Assembly: GCA_003118195.1 (NCBI GenBank)
Contig: BEXV01000405.1
Location: 170,059-209,979, forward strand
Origin: Hemicentrotus pulcherrimus
Lineage: Eukaryota > Echinodermata > Echinoidea > Camarodonta > Strongylocentrotidae
DNA: 39,921 nucleotides
Direction: 5' to 3'
A program made the translations under genes and the position numbers. Of this stretch, positions 11,322-22,421 are shown in pieces; positions within the stretch are counted from its first letter, which is position 1; each line of letters begins with the position of its first letter. The notes beneath the pieces were generated by a model. The model did not search any database, was not told the origin of the DNA, and saw only the letters and a program-made list of their open reading frames with translations.

Positions 11322-13688
11322 CTACTGTAGTTGAATTCCCAACTCTTCAATCTGAGGCCTGGTATTATGTCTTGCCCTAGCCCTAACCTTTCGAAAAACA
11401 ATACCCTGGAAGAAATTGCAAGAGGAAATGTAGGTTCCTTGCAATTTTTTGTTGTCTCCCTGGTCTATTTTTAAAGGCAAACAAAATATTTTCTTTATTT
11501 TTATGTTATTTCCTAGAAAACTTGTCTATTTTTCTTCTATTTTCTTATGAAATAAAATGAAAAATACAGCCAAAAAAAATAATACTTTTAGGCAAAGTAT
11601 TTAGAGCAGAAGATAGATGAAAGATGATATTCAGAGTTTAAAATAGTCAATAAAACATTTCTGTGCTTTTTTTTTTTTTACTCACCATTTTTCAACCAGC
11701 TTTAGACATTTTATTTTAGGGCTATGGCTATTGCCTACACATCAAAACTGATCATTTTGTCAGGGATGGATAGCATATGGTTAGTCCTTAATCAGTCACT
11801 ACAAATTTATCAGTATAGAAAGAATAAGAAGAGAATTGTGAATTGGTGAACCTTGGATAATCTGAACATGTGTGACACTTATTAAAGTTGACAGGGCATA
11901 TCTTGTATTAAGGTCATGTATTGTCCTTATAATTATCATTAGATCTGTAATGAGATTTGTATTAGGATTGCCAGCAAAACTGATTTGTATGAAGATGGAT
12001 CATTTATTGCCTTAGCCAGATCCCCTCAACACTCTATTTCAATTAGTTCCAGGGAAGTTTGGGTTTCTGATCAGAAAAGTACCTCAAACATGCATTTTGC
12101 AGGGTTTCATTTAGACAGTTCTTCATCACTATGGTCAATTTGGAGGTATAATCTATCACTGTCTTTCTTCAGTTTAAATACAGGTATATACATGTATTTT
12201 GTATAATTATGGTTTTACGTAAGCATGTATATTGTCAATTTTGGGGGTAAGTACTTTTATATGTCTTTTCATATATGAGTTTGTTGCTGTCATATATGCA
12301 TTGATATTAAATGTCAATTAAATATGTCACATTGTCATTTATTAGAGTATGATGTTTATCAAAGATTAGATAATAAAAGATGTTTTGTGCCGTAAGTGAA
12401 ATTAGCCTTTATTGTGTGAAGGATATTGATGAGCTCTAAGTGTGTCACATAAAACTGATGACATGTACGTGCATATATGTGATTGCCCTCAGTCTCAGAA
12501 CAGTAGAATTATCAACATGTGTTATTATATCCATGGATCAAACTGTTAATAGCGCCATAAATTGGATTTGAGGTTGGCAATTCACACTTTTACACTTCAG
12601 AAAGTTTAATCATTCTTATCTGCTGTTTGGTATTAAGTTGCTCAAAGTAAGACATGCCCCTTCATCAGATTTTAACAGTGTCATGCAGTGTGGGTTATTC
12701 TCATGAGAGCATTATTGATAGTCTCTTGGATGTGCTAACCAGGACTTGAATATCACAAGGAAACCAGCCACTTAGCACGTTATAGAGATAGGTAAACAAT
12801 CAGGAGACTCATGTCTCTCCCATATGGCACAAATTTGGCAACACCACTTCTCTGGATTAGCTAGCTGACCATTTTGCAAGACCTTATTTCTGCATTGACT
12901 TTCTGAAAGTGAGGATCTATAAGGAAATATGTTGTTCAGAAAGCATGTTTGGACTTTTGTGTAACATCTCCTGAATATGATGGTTGCTATAGTTTGGATT
13001 GAGTTAGAGTATTATCTTGCTGGAGTTATTAGCCTTTCTGAGGATGTATATGTGTGTCAACATTATGCCCCGGTCAAGGCTGTATGCTAGGTTGAAAGTT
13101 TTCAAGAGTATGTGTTCTTATTTTGTATATTTCTCTGACATAATTTTTGTTGTTGTTGATCTTTTTACTGCTTACATGATTAGTAGTTAGTGTAGAATAG
13201 TCTTTAATCTTCTAGTCATTATAGTATCTATGGATCAGGGTCAAGAAATAAAGTTCTAAAGTTACTATTTTGAGGACCACTATTGCCCCTTAAAGTTTTC
13301 AAATAGCTATTATGATTGAATGCTAGTAAACCGTTGAATACTCAAGATAACTCAGGATTAGACCCTTACAAGTTAAAGGGAAATTTGATCGTTACCAGTT
13401 GGTTTGTAAAAATATAAACCTTTTTTTTTAAAAGAGAAACTGTTACAGTGGTTTTTTTAGTTTTCAAGACAAATTACCCTCTTCCCCATCTGTTTAATTT
13501 ATTGCCATGTATGAAGATTTGATTTTGTTTGAATGATATATACAATTATACACACATGTGAACATTTGTTTAAAGAAACATGAAAGTATGAGATATAGTG
13601 TGAAAGCATAACAAGAAACAGTTTATATTCAAGATAAAAATAAGCAAGAAGATGTTGTAAAATTTTCTTTTGTTTCTTATTTGTTTAG

Positions 13689-13812
13689 CCCCAGGTATAA
13701 GCCTTGGCCTAGGAGTGGTTAGTCTACCTACTCCAGACTGTAACAATGAGAGAAGGATATACATCCAGCATCTTGCCACCGACTCTCCTGCAGATATGAA
13801 CGGCAGGCTATG
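13689..13812 (+). CDS. PDZ gene exon: core of PDZ1
   Basis: This 124-bp exon lies between the acceptor TTATTTGTTTAG and the strong donor ATG|GTGAGT. The single base carried over from the previous exon plus CC gives Ala, and the frame reads APGISLGLGVVSL, then RRIYIQHLATDSPADMNGRL. LGLG fits the PDZ carboxylate-binding loop (GLGF-type). RIYIQHLATDSPADMNGRL fits strands beta-2/beta-3 and the helix-A region with the usual SPA...GRL pattern. Two bases (TG) carry over to the next exon to make Cys. The minus-strand open frame overlapping it is a shadow. Placement within a PDZ fold is well supported by the joined sequence; ligand and partner are unknown. Confidence 0.85.
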
Positions 13813-15088
13813 GTGAGTAAATCAATTCTTTTTCTTTCTTAGCCTTTCCTGACCCAAATTAATTGATTGAACTGGATGGTTTCTGTATTAAAGGTAAATT
13901 GATGAGATGAATCAGCAGTAAACAGGTTAATGGTTTCATCAAAGTTATTTTGCTTATTTTCTTGTTGATGATTGGAACATACTAAAGGAAACATCAAGGA
14001 ACAAAGAGTGAAGGACAGAGTTTAGAAACTTTTATTGTAGTTAGCTCAAGTTTTGTTAAATTTCCTTGTCTCCTTTGTTCTGTGGGCAGCAATCTTGTCA
14101 AGAAAATGTTGATGTATTAAATGTTTAGAGCAAGGAAACCTAGATCTACTTTCCTTCCTCAGGAACAAATATGTTAAAGTGATTTTTAGGCCATATTTAT
14201 ATATATCTAATAAAAATGCTATTATCACTGTATCGAATTCCATTCTTGCATTCCTCAGGCTATTTCTCATTTTACCTTTCTTTCTAACCCTTGGTCTTTT
14301 CAACAAGATATATCTGTATCAATTTCCGTTACCTTTCTCGATCCAGGTCTGGTGACCTTTTTCTTTAAGGTATCATCTTTTCTCTCATAGAAATATACTT
14401 CCTAGCCTTTCATCATGAACAAACCTGGGAGACATGGACATTTTTCTTTTGATACAGAGGAGGCCTTTGTTGAGAGTCATAATGGCTTACCTGTTGACTA
14501 CCGAATTCTCTCACTCCCATAGGCTTAATACAGGGAACACCCGGCTCTAGTAGGCTGTGAGTTAATAATGCCCTTATGTCCCTCATGAGAAGAAGCACTC
14601 TGTTGAGAGCCAGAAGGGCATAACCGCTATATGGAACGATATAAGCATAAACCGTTTTGTCTCTCAAGAGATGACGTTATGAGCATAAAACTATGAACCC
14701 AGGCATGTCATATGTGTAACGCTTCTGTCAATGGTGATTATGTTTAATAGATTGCTATCAGTACCTGGGCCCCTGCATACATCCATGCTGCCATGAAATC
14801 TGGTCTGATCTATTCTGTCTCATAATGAAACACACTGTCTGGGTAACGGAGGCCTGGTCCAGATAGAAAGGAAAGAATTGAATCTAGATAGAATCTATAT
14901 TTGAATGAAAATGGAAATTCAGTTTAGCTTCATAATTGAGTTTTTATGACACAAATTATGAAGCGAACAGAGGCTAGTGTTGATTGATTTTAATCAAAAA
15001 GCATGTACATGTAAATCATGTCACCCATGTGTAATAGTTTGCAAATATTTTCATATTTCATATACCAACATTATTAGTCAAAATTAGT

Positions 15089-15135
15089 TCTCTCTCTCTC
15101 TCTCTCTTTATGTATATATATATTATTAAATTATA
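15089..15135. repeat. (TC)n then (TA)n microsatellite
   Basis: About ten TC units at 15089-15108 followed closely by interrupted TA repeats. Confidence 0.85.
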
Positions 15136-16411
15136 TATACACCAGGTATATGAAATAAAAAAAAGAATGTGAAGGATCTCGATAGACAATGCAATTCTAA
15201 CCATAGTAACACAATTCAATTGATCATATTTGCATACCAGTATTTATAAAGACAGAAATAAAAAATATCAAACAACCAAACTGCAATTAACAGGACTTAA
15301 GTGCATTTTTACTTAACAGCAAAACCATGTGTAGTCATTGATTTGTAAAGCTTCATCAAAGTCTTGATTATGCTCAATTCACAGAAATATATTCATTTTC
15401 ATAATTTTTCTGGTTATCCTTTTTTCAAGATAATAAAAGCTTAATTATATGAGAAATTATTTATAACAATTCAAAGAAAAAGCATGCAGTGTTATTTGCA
15501 GTTATGATATTCCACGATTAGTATTTCCAAATTGAAAGAAGAAACACATATTGGCCCAACCCTTATACAAGGGCACTGATAAAATCTGAGACAGCTGCTA
15601 CAGATGGGTGAGGTAATATTTATGTGCTTGTTATTAATTTTTAAAAATGAGTCTGCTAATGGCCTCGCTTTCATTGTTAATATGCCTGATAGACTGACGA
15701 GACACAGGGAATACACTCACTTCAAATTGTGTTAACTAATGGGGCCCTCCAATTAATAGAACCTATATAAGAACAAACTTTCCTATGGAAATTAATCTTT
15801 GTCCCAAAATAGTAAGACTTAGAACTAGTGAATAATCAAACTGTTCATCTTTAAATACCGTGTTTGAGTTATAATTCTATGTTTACTGTCCAGAATCTTG
15901 TCCTGGTATTACAGCCAATACATTCATATTGATATCATAGCTGCAATATGTGTTTGGAATATCACTTTGATCACAAATGTTTTCTACAAAATGCTTTTTT
16001 TCTCACTCTTTTTTTGCTTGCTTGCCCACTTGTACATAAATGCAGTGCAAGAACTAAAAAACAACAATAAGTTGATGAACTCATGTTCTATTCATTCAGA
16101 TAAGTCATTAATTGTATTACATGGGGGTGTAAGGGATGGATGAGAGTAGTGATTTACCAGATTATTAATGTACTCAAACTGAACATATTATATTCATGAG
16201 GCCTGGATTATTAACTTGATTCACCAGTTATGTTTGATAACACTTGTTATGGATAGAATACATATTACTTATGCTATGTCGGTCAGTCCTAATCTTTGGA
16301 GTCGTCTATGACATAGCACTGATCTATTGTTTGTCATTAACAGGTGTTTAGTGGTAAAAAAAATATTGCTCTACGGAACCTGTTTAATTAATATTAAACC
16401 ATTGTATGTCT

Positions 16412-16570
16412 GGGCCCTGTCTCATAAACAGCTGGGATTAATCACAACTTATTTGTGATTGATATCAATCACAGTTATGTACATAAGAGATATTAGAGTG
16501 CAAACTTGCGATTTATTAAAGGACTTGCGATTGATTTATATCAATCGCTACTCTTTATAAGACAGGGCCC
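16412..16570. mobile_element. Short TIR element (GGGCCCTGTCT termini)
   Basis: The left end GGGCCCTGTCTCATAAA is mirrored by the right end, whose reverse complement begins GGGCCCTGTCTTATAAA, so the 159-bp unit has terminal inverted repeats with one difference over 17 bp. Inside are two smaller palindromes built on GATTGATATCAATC. No coding capacity is present, so it is a MITE-like non-autonomous element. I see no clear target-site duplication, so the superfamily is left open. Confidence 0.75.
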
Positions 16571-16599
16571 TAGATTGAACTGTTATGAAATGCATGTAT

Positions 16600-17120
16600 G
16601 GGGAAGTTCAAGTCCAACCTGATATTAAGTTAGTTGTATATAAGCAAATAATTCAGAGAAACCTGTCAGTGAAAGTTTCAGCAAATTCTGATTAAAAATA
16701 AGCAAGTTATGGATTCTTAAAGTTGTGATCATTTAATTACAAATTGACAACACTGTGACAAATTACAAATTGATAACACGGTGACATTCCCTCCAATCTC
16801 TACATAGGATTTAATAATCTCTCATTTTCTTTGTTAGTGATGACGGAATTAATTTATTCCATGTAGGGGTACATGTATGATAGAAAATTTCTCAAGGGAA
16901 AATAAACCTTTCTGATTTTTTGTTGTTGTAGAGAGCAAATGGGAGGGGTTTTCAAAATACATCGCAGAGTTGCCTAGTTGTGTTTGATTGACCACACCTT
17001 TAAAAATGTATAACTTTCTTATTTTTAATCAGAATTTTATCAAACTTCAACTGACCTAGCTGTTCCTCTCATTTTCTGCTTCTATCAAAACCAGCTGAAT
17101 ATCAGGGTGTACTTCCCCTT
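16600..17120. mobile_element. Foldback element with long imperfect TIRs
   Basis: The left arm starts GGGGAAGTTC, runs through CCTGATATT and contains AAATTCTGATTAAAAATAAG near 16684-16703. The right arm holds the reverse complement of the same blocks, AAATTCTGATTAAAAATAAG becoming CTTATTTTTAATCAGAATTT near 17019-17038, and ends ATATCAGG...ACTTCCCC. The arms are about 130 bp, imperfect, with weaker complementarity continuing inward (CCCTCC...TCTCTACA against TGTAGAGAG...GGGAGGGG). No protein is encoded. I recall similar GGGGAAGTTCACCCTGA-type repeats from echinoderm and other marine invertebrate DNA, which is recollection only. Confidence 0.75.
16735..16785. repeat. 25-bp tandem duplication inside the foldback element
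   Basis: AATTACAAATTGACAACACT... at 16735-16759 is repeated at 16761-16785 with two differences (period 26). Confidence 0.85.
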
Positions 17121-17203
17121 TAAGGAAAAAGGAAGCTTCTTTCATTAGGTTAAACAAATGATATGAGATTAAAAGTTCTGAAATTCTTTTCTTGATGATA
17201 CAG

Positions 17204-17336
17204 CATTGGAGCTCAAATCCTTGCAGTGAATGGTCAGAGCCTGAAGAACATTGGTCTCCAGGAAGCTCAGAAGATTCTGGGTAATCTGCAGCCTGGACCC
17301 GTCACGCTCAAGATAGCACGCTACTCTAATGCTATG
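17204..17336 (+). CDS. PDZ gene exon: C-terminal half of PDZ1
   Basis: This 133-bp exon runs from the acceptor GATGATACAG to the donor ATG|GTAAGC. Its first base completes Cys; then 44 codons read IGAQILAVNGQSL, KNIGLQEAQKIL and QPGPVTLKIARY. This is a textbook PDZ ending: the G(D/A)xIL-VNG strand and turn, the alpha-B helix, then the last strand. The position equivalent to alpha-B1 is Leu (in GLQEAQ) rather than His. By the usual classification this favours hydrophobic (class II) C-terminal ligands over class I, which is an inference from one residue. The exon ends in phase 0. The minus-strand open frame over it is a shadow. Confidence 0.9.
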
Positions 17337-18056
17337 GTAAGCTTGTAACATTGCATCAAATCTAGTAAATTTGAATTAAATTCGATTGTGTAAAATAAAA
17401 ACTATAGCTGACTAAGTTTTTTATTTTCGAATTTTTTCTTTATGTGATGATAATATTAATAATACTATTAATGAAAATAGAACAATTCTTGTATAGTGCA
17501 GTATAAGTTTGAAGAGGGCCTCAACATATTTAAATGAAAGGTGAGAAAAAAGCTGTACAAATAGGATATGTCAGGTATAATGTATGCAATCATATATGTG
17601 TGGGAAGTTGGCAGTGAATTAAAAGCAATATAAAATTGCAATCCCTTTCTGCCTTATGTAGAGATTTAGTTTTCTTTTGTTTTAAGTGTCGCATTGAAAT
17701 TAAATCATGATATCTAACTGCTTTAGGTTGAATTCAATTCCCTGGACTTAAAGATAATGTGTGTATGCAGCTCACCTAGATGTAAACATCATAGCCTTGG
17801 TGTGGATACTAGTGATCAGTTGGGGTTCTGAATTTATTGTTAATGTACACACAGATACAATGAGCTTGATTTATCAAGTTGTAAAGAATATCTTCACATT
17901 TTAAAAGTATGTCTTTACATTTTAAAAGAAGTGTTTTCAAAATAATGGAGGAATAAATTTACAAATTATGCAAACTTCAGTTCCATATGAGGTGCATTTG
18001 TTGATGTTATTGATTAAAAGGGTCAATATAATATTTTGTTCACAGCTACAAAATAT

Positions 18057-18125
18057 GGCCAAAGTATATCAGAAGGTAATTTATGTTTTGACTAAAACAT
18101 ACCTTTGATTCTGATATGCCTTTGA
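18057..18125 (+). other. Imperfect hairpin
   Basis: A 69-nt stretch folds on itself: AAAGTATATCAGAA and GGTAATTTATGTTTT on the left against AAAACATACC and TTCTGATATGCCTTT on the right, with a GACT loop and an internal bulge of a few bases. It could be a small foldback remnant or a structured intronic RNA. Nothing further supports a named class. Confidence 0.45.
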
Positions 18126-19158
18126 TGTGAAAAATAAAGCTCCTGCCTGGATTTGACTACTCAATCTGTCAAATGTCCTATAGAAAATTGGATATCTTCT
18201 GGACTTTAAGATTTCATTTTGTACAGATATCTTTTAAAGGTTTTAGACATACCAATGATGACTTTTTATTCATATCAAAATACTTTATTGTAAGTGTATG
18301 TGTAAGTGTATTGCTTTGTATGAGTTGTACGAGATAAACAGGAATTATCAATTTAATATGTTACATTATCTCTTTAAATGAATGCATTGTTCAAACAAAG
18401 CAATTAATTGGTTTATCATCATGTCACTTGTAGCAATTACATGACTTGTTTCCATAATGTTCTAAAGTTTGAGTGACATGAACTGTAACTGAAATATCTG
18501 TCTGCTCATTGTATTTATTCGTAGAAGTCTCATTAGTTTTGACAAACAAGAAGGAAGGAAATGTAAACAATGAAAATCGAATGAATGCATTAGGTGAAAG
18601 TGGAAACTGTATTGCACCAATGTAGAAACAAATATCATTGAACAAAGGAGTGTTTTTGTTGATTCAAAGAGGATTAAAAAGGGCTAAGAATGAAAAACAC
18701 AAAATCAATACATTGTCACCACTCTACTGTTCAACTTTGAAGTGGCACTGTCTGGATTATCTTTCATATCAGTTAACTTTTATTTTTGGCTAATTTTAAG
18801 GATTGGGAAGCAAATCCAAAATCAATAGAAAGCAGACATAGATCAATTTGTTTCTTGGTAACTCTAACCCTATGGCTTGTAGTCGCCCAAAGCCTTTTAC
18901 CTTGCATGGTAAGCCTCCTCCTATATCTTTGGTTCACCTCCACCCGTAAGTCTAATCTGCTCAGTTATTAGTACATCATGTTCAATATGGAGGTTCAGGA
19001 GGAACATCAACTTTTTCAAATGATCTTAGAATTGTATGAGATGACAGGAGATATTTTGGTAATTATTCAGATCAATGCTGGAACTGTAAAGATATTTGCC
19101 AGAAACTTTTCCCATTTTTACTTTTTGGGGGGTTTAGATGAATAATTGAGTTACCAGT

Positions 19159-19263
19159 ATATCGTCCTTGTTTTCACGAAGTGACGGTAGTGAGGAAAAT
19201 CGTAACGCAAAGTGAATGCAATTTTTTTTCACTACCGTCACTTCGTGAAAACAGGGACGATAT
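19159..19263. repeat. 105-bp palindrome with 35-bp arms
   Basis: The left arm (19159-19193) begins ATATCGTCCTTGTTTTCACG, and the right arm (19229-19263) is its reverse complement at 34 of 35 positions. A 35-bp spacer separates them. It is probably a small MITE or foldback element. Flanking duplications are not obvious. Confidence 0.9.
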
Positions 19264-19514
19264 GTGAACATTTAAGTGCTAAATTAGATATTAACATGAT
19301 CACAATGAGAATATCTCAACTGATATTTAAGCTTTAAGTTTCCCTATTACTAATTTAAAGGAATATTACAGTCATTATAATAATGATAATGATAATATTC
19401 CATTCTTTGTATAGTGGATATCATATTATCTCAACTCATTATCTGCTTCCAAAGAGCTTTGAGAGTTGTAATGAATTCAATTGTTCTGGGCATGTTATTA
19501 GCTCAATATGATTT

Positions 19515-19733
19515 CAGTCGCGGATCCAGGGGAGGGGGGGTGCACATGGGGCACATGCCCCCNNNNNNNNNNNNNNNNNNNNNNNNNNNNNNNNNNNNNN
19601 NNNNNNNNNNNNNNNNNNNNNNNNNNNNNNNNNNNNNNNNNNNNNNNNNNNNNNNNNNNNNNNNNNNNNNNNNNNNNNNNNNNNNNNNNCCCCCCCCCCC
19701 CCCCTCGGCAAGAAATTCCTGGATCCGCCACTG
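19515..19733. mobile_element. Non-autonomous TIR element containing an assembly gap
   Basis: The left end CAGTCGCGGATCCAGG (19515-19530) matches the reverse complement of the right end (19718-19733) at 15 of 16 bases. Both ends are flanked by GATTT (19510-19514 and 19734-19738), consistent with a 5-bp target-site duplication. Poly-G follows the left end and a run of C (19690-19704) precedes the right one. Most of the interior is N. No transposase is visible, and the true size is unknown because the gap length may be nominal. Confidence 0.75.
19563..19689. other. Assembly gap (127 N)
   Basis: Unknown bases bounded by C-rich sequence inside the TIR element. The open frames that cross it are artefacts. 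Confidence 1.
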
Positions 19734-20168
19734 GATTTGATTCATAACATGTACATGTAAGAAGTGACAAGCTAATCATTCCCTACTCATTCCCTGATAT
19801 TGTATTACTTACCTTTGATATCAAGCTGACCAAATTGGTAAGTTCCTGCAAGTAATTTTATCTGTTTTTGATATCAGATCAATTATGTTTGCAGCCCCTT
19901 CCTGTTAAAAGAAATGAATAATGTTCCTTGGTATTAGGCTACTGGTATATGGTTTCAGTTGGTGTTTCAACCCTTATATTTATTGTATTACATTCCCTTT
20001 TCCCTACCTCCACAGATTGTGTACACTATGAATTGAGTTAAAATAATTGGTCCTTATATTGTGTTATCCATGTTCCTGATACAAAATTACCAAATTACCC
20101 TATACCCACTGTGGTTTCCTGGGTATATCCCCTTACTTTGGCCCCTTCTGCCCCTCCCCCAATCCTGT

Positions 20169-20191
20169 CCCACCCATCCTATCCCACCCCC
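20169..20191 (-). other. Potential G-quadruplex on the minus strand
   Basis: On the + strand CCC-A-CCC-ATCCTAT-CCC-A-CCCCC gives, on the minus strand, four runs of at least three G with loops of 1, 7 and 1 bases, fitting the G3+N1-7 rule. More C runs lie just upstream (20151-20160). Confidence 0.6.
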
Positions 20192-20922
20192 ATCCTGTGG
20201 TTGCCCTAGTATACCCCCTTCCTGTGCCATGGTGGGAAATCTATTTAGCTTGAATGTACATGTTGTTTCTTATCACATGTATTAACTATTATTTTATAAC
20301 ATGGTTTTTATGTTACATCATGGTATACATACTTTGATATTCCTGGTGCAATATGCATGGGCCCTATCTAATGGTCATACAATTCGATTTGATTTAAAGT
20401 AACATTGTAGTAGCCATTTAAGAAAGGGCTAAATATTGCATGGTTTATGAGTATAGAAATTAACTCAAATACAAAAAGAAGTGTGATAAAAATTGACTGT
20501 TAATGCTTCACTGAATGTAGCTAGCTCTCAATGAGATTTGGTTATGAACAATTTATCATTGAATGTAAGAAAATAACATGAAAAGAAAGTATTGTGGCTT
20601 GATATTTTTACATGTACTACCTTGTATTTAAGTTCATTGTTTCATTGATGTATGAAGGTTGTTAATTATCTTAACATGAAAGATATAATATCATCTTTTT
20701 TTTGTGTGTGTAACTGAATTCATATATTGTTGATATTTACTCTCCCTGTTCTATGTCATATGCATGTAAATGTATGCATCCCAATGACAGACACTGTACA
20801 TTACATTCTAAAAAGCTGTAATTAATAAAAAGGCAGAGAGGTAAAAGAGAAAAAAAAGAGTTGTTGGTTTGTTTTACCTGACTGCTGGGAAAGCATGTGT
20901 TTGCTTGTAAATGTATCAAGCA

Positions 20923-21045
20923 GGGGACAAACGGCTTTAAGTCCTCTCTAAGACTTGATGAGGATTAATGCCTTACCAAAGGGCACTAGCGTATCGTATT
21001 GGGAATTGTGGTTACAACACCACTGCTCTACCAGCAAAAAGGTCT
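20923..21045 (+). repeat. SINE-like interspersed repeat, degenerate
   Basis: The stretch with GGGGACAAACGGCTTTAAGT, GATGAGGATTAATGCC and CCTTACCAAAGGGCACTAGC matches, from memory, a very common invertebrate repeat. In better copies of that repeat, CCTTGCCCAAGGGCAC is followed by a tRNA B-box-like GGGAATCGAACCC. Here the B-box part is decayed (TTGGGAATTGTGGTTACAAC). It ends about 90 bp before the next exon's acceptor. The family assignment is recollection. Confidence 0.45.
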
Positions 21046-21138
21046 AATTAAATGGAAGTATGAACAAACCCATTAAGTGTGATATTCTAAGATTTTCATT
21101 GTTTTTTTGTGACGTTATATCTTTCCTGAATACTATAG

Positions 21139-21322
21139 GACTGTGAGGCCGAGATGAAATATCTTCGTTCTAAGCAGCTGTCAAGCAGTGCTGATCAAGA
21201 GCCCTGCTACGAGAAGGTTGCTGATTGCCAGGATGATGAGGATGTTGATGAGGAAGAGAGAGAAGGAGTGGCGTCACTCTCTCCGTCAGCCATGTCCTGT
21301 GGATCAACAGCTTCTAGTAAAG
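21139..21322 (+). CDS. PDZ gene exon: acidic linker
   Basis: This 184-bp exon is bounded by ATACTATAG and the donor AAAG|GTACAC. It starts in phase 0, matching the end of the PDZ1 exon, and leaves one base. It reads DCEAEMKYLRSKQLSSSA, then an acidic run DDEDVDEEEREG, then a Ser-rich end. No domain is recognised; it is a likely disordered linker after PDZ1. Three frames are open for part of the exon, but only this one joins both neighbours without stops. Its donor resembles that of the 10491 exon (AAAG|GTAC in both). Overlapping frames are shadows. Confidence 0.75.
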
Positions 21323-21776
21323 GTACACACAGTTCTCTTTCTTCTTCAGTCTCATTTACAACTATCCACCATTTTAATTTGGTGCACAAATTTATTGATA
21401 ATAACAATTTTCTAACCAGGAATTATGATTAAACGGTCTTATACGTTCATGAGAGTATGCATTAAGACACCTTTGAGATCAATTACCCTATATGGAGGAA
21501 AATAGAAAGGTTTACATACTGAATATATATTAAGGTTAGGATGACTTCAAATAGAAATATGGAGGCGGTTGAATTTCTATGAATTCTTACAAGTCATGGC
21601 ACTAATTACTAAACCTATATTTGTTTCAATGATTCATGCCACTGCATTACTTGTTTGGGTCCTTGCCAAAGATTTCAATGATGCCCTGGACTTTAATATG
21701 CTCTTTCCATTTTGTCCTCTTACTAATTTCATCAAAATTGTTTATTTGTATTCTTACTTGTCTCCATTCTTTTCAG
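21323..21776 (+). other. Intron (454 bp)
   Basis: GT-AG intron from GTACAC to CATTCTTTTCAG, the shortest in the gene. Nothing else is noted in it. Confidence 0.7.
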
Positions 21777-21832
21777 ATTACTCTTTACCAGAATATCAGA
21801 AAAGCAACAGTGATAAGAGAAAAGGGAGCAAG
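21777..21832 (+). CDS. PDZ gene small exon (56 bp)
   Basis: The acceptor CATTCTTTTCAG and the strong donor AAG|GTAAGA enclose 56 bp. With the base carried from the previous exon it reads DYSLPEYQKSNSDKRKGSK and ends in phase 0, which fits the giant exon at 25735. It has two Tyr in a polar context and a basic C-terminal end. No domain is recognised. Its good splice sites and matching phases on both sides support it despite its length. The longer open frame running through it from 21569 is read-through of intron. Confidence 0.65.
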
Positions 21833-22421
21833 GTAAGAGTCTTGTGTGATTATGTAATACCTTCATATTACTGTTCTGATCTACATTTTGACAGAGGAAC
21901 AATCATCCATGTTTGTTTGCCTCATTGTTTGTGACTAAGATTCCTTATCGGTTTCATTTATTCAAAATACATATATAACCTTGTCTTAAGAAATGATGGA
22001 ATTTTTTTAAGATATCAAAATCTCTAAATAAAGGTCTAATTGATTGGTGAGTCGCCTAGCTGATGTACCCACATACATTTAGAATTGTACTGGCTATAAA
22101 ATTCATCCCAGGTTAACTTTGGAACCATTCCTATTATTAAAAAGAGGTACAGGTTGTAAGCAACATTTAATCATACATATGTTTATTCAACCACTATTTC
22201 TTTTTGATATACAGTGGATTATTTTCAAGAAGATATATCCCCCCTAAACATTAACAAGTAGTAAATATAGAGAATTAGGTAAAATCATGCCATGGTATTT
22301 CTAACTCATATTAACTAACACTCATTTTTGTCATAATTATATATTTGTGTATAACACTTTGTTTATTTGTCTTCAACTTGTAATATAACAATATTTTACT
22401 TGTAAACTTAACACTGCCAAG

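Larger units (their letters stand above)
10646..13688 (+). other. Intron (3.0 kb)
   Basis: GT-AG intron from GTACCA to TTGTTTAG. It contains a possible Penelope-type retroelement tail, a TA run and otherwise unremarkable AT-rich sequence. I see no further exon in it. Confidence 0.65.
13813..17203 (+). other. Intron (3.4 kb) rich in transposon remnants
   Basis: GT-AG intron from GTGAGT to TGATGATACAG. Its 3' end is occupied by two foldback elements (16412-16570 and 16600-17120), leaving only about 80 bp before the acceptor. It also has a TC/TA microsatellite near 15089-15135. Near 14440-14700 it carries a stretch with several copies of a TGAGAGCCAGAAGGGCAT-like word. No further exon is apparent. 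Confidence 0.65.
17337..21138 (+). other. Intron (3.8 kb)
   Basis: GT-AG intron from GTAAGC to TACTATAG. It holds an imperfect hairpin (18057-18125), a strong palindrome (19159-19263), a TIR element with an assembly gap (19515-19733), a C-rich tract able to form a minus-strand G-quadruplex (20169-20191) and a SINE-like repeat (20923-21045). No exon is recognised, although the gap could hide a little sequence. Confidence 0.65.

Noticed and set aside
19414..19779. Several frames crossing the N run with proline or glycine runs
   Set aside because: They are open only because N codons do not read as stops; they lie over a transposon terminal repeat.
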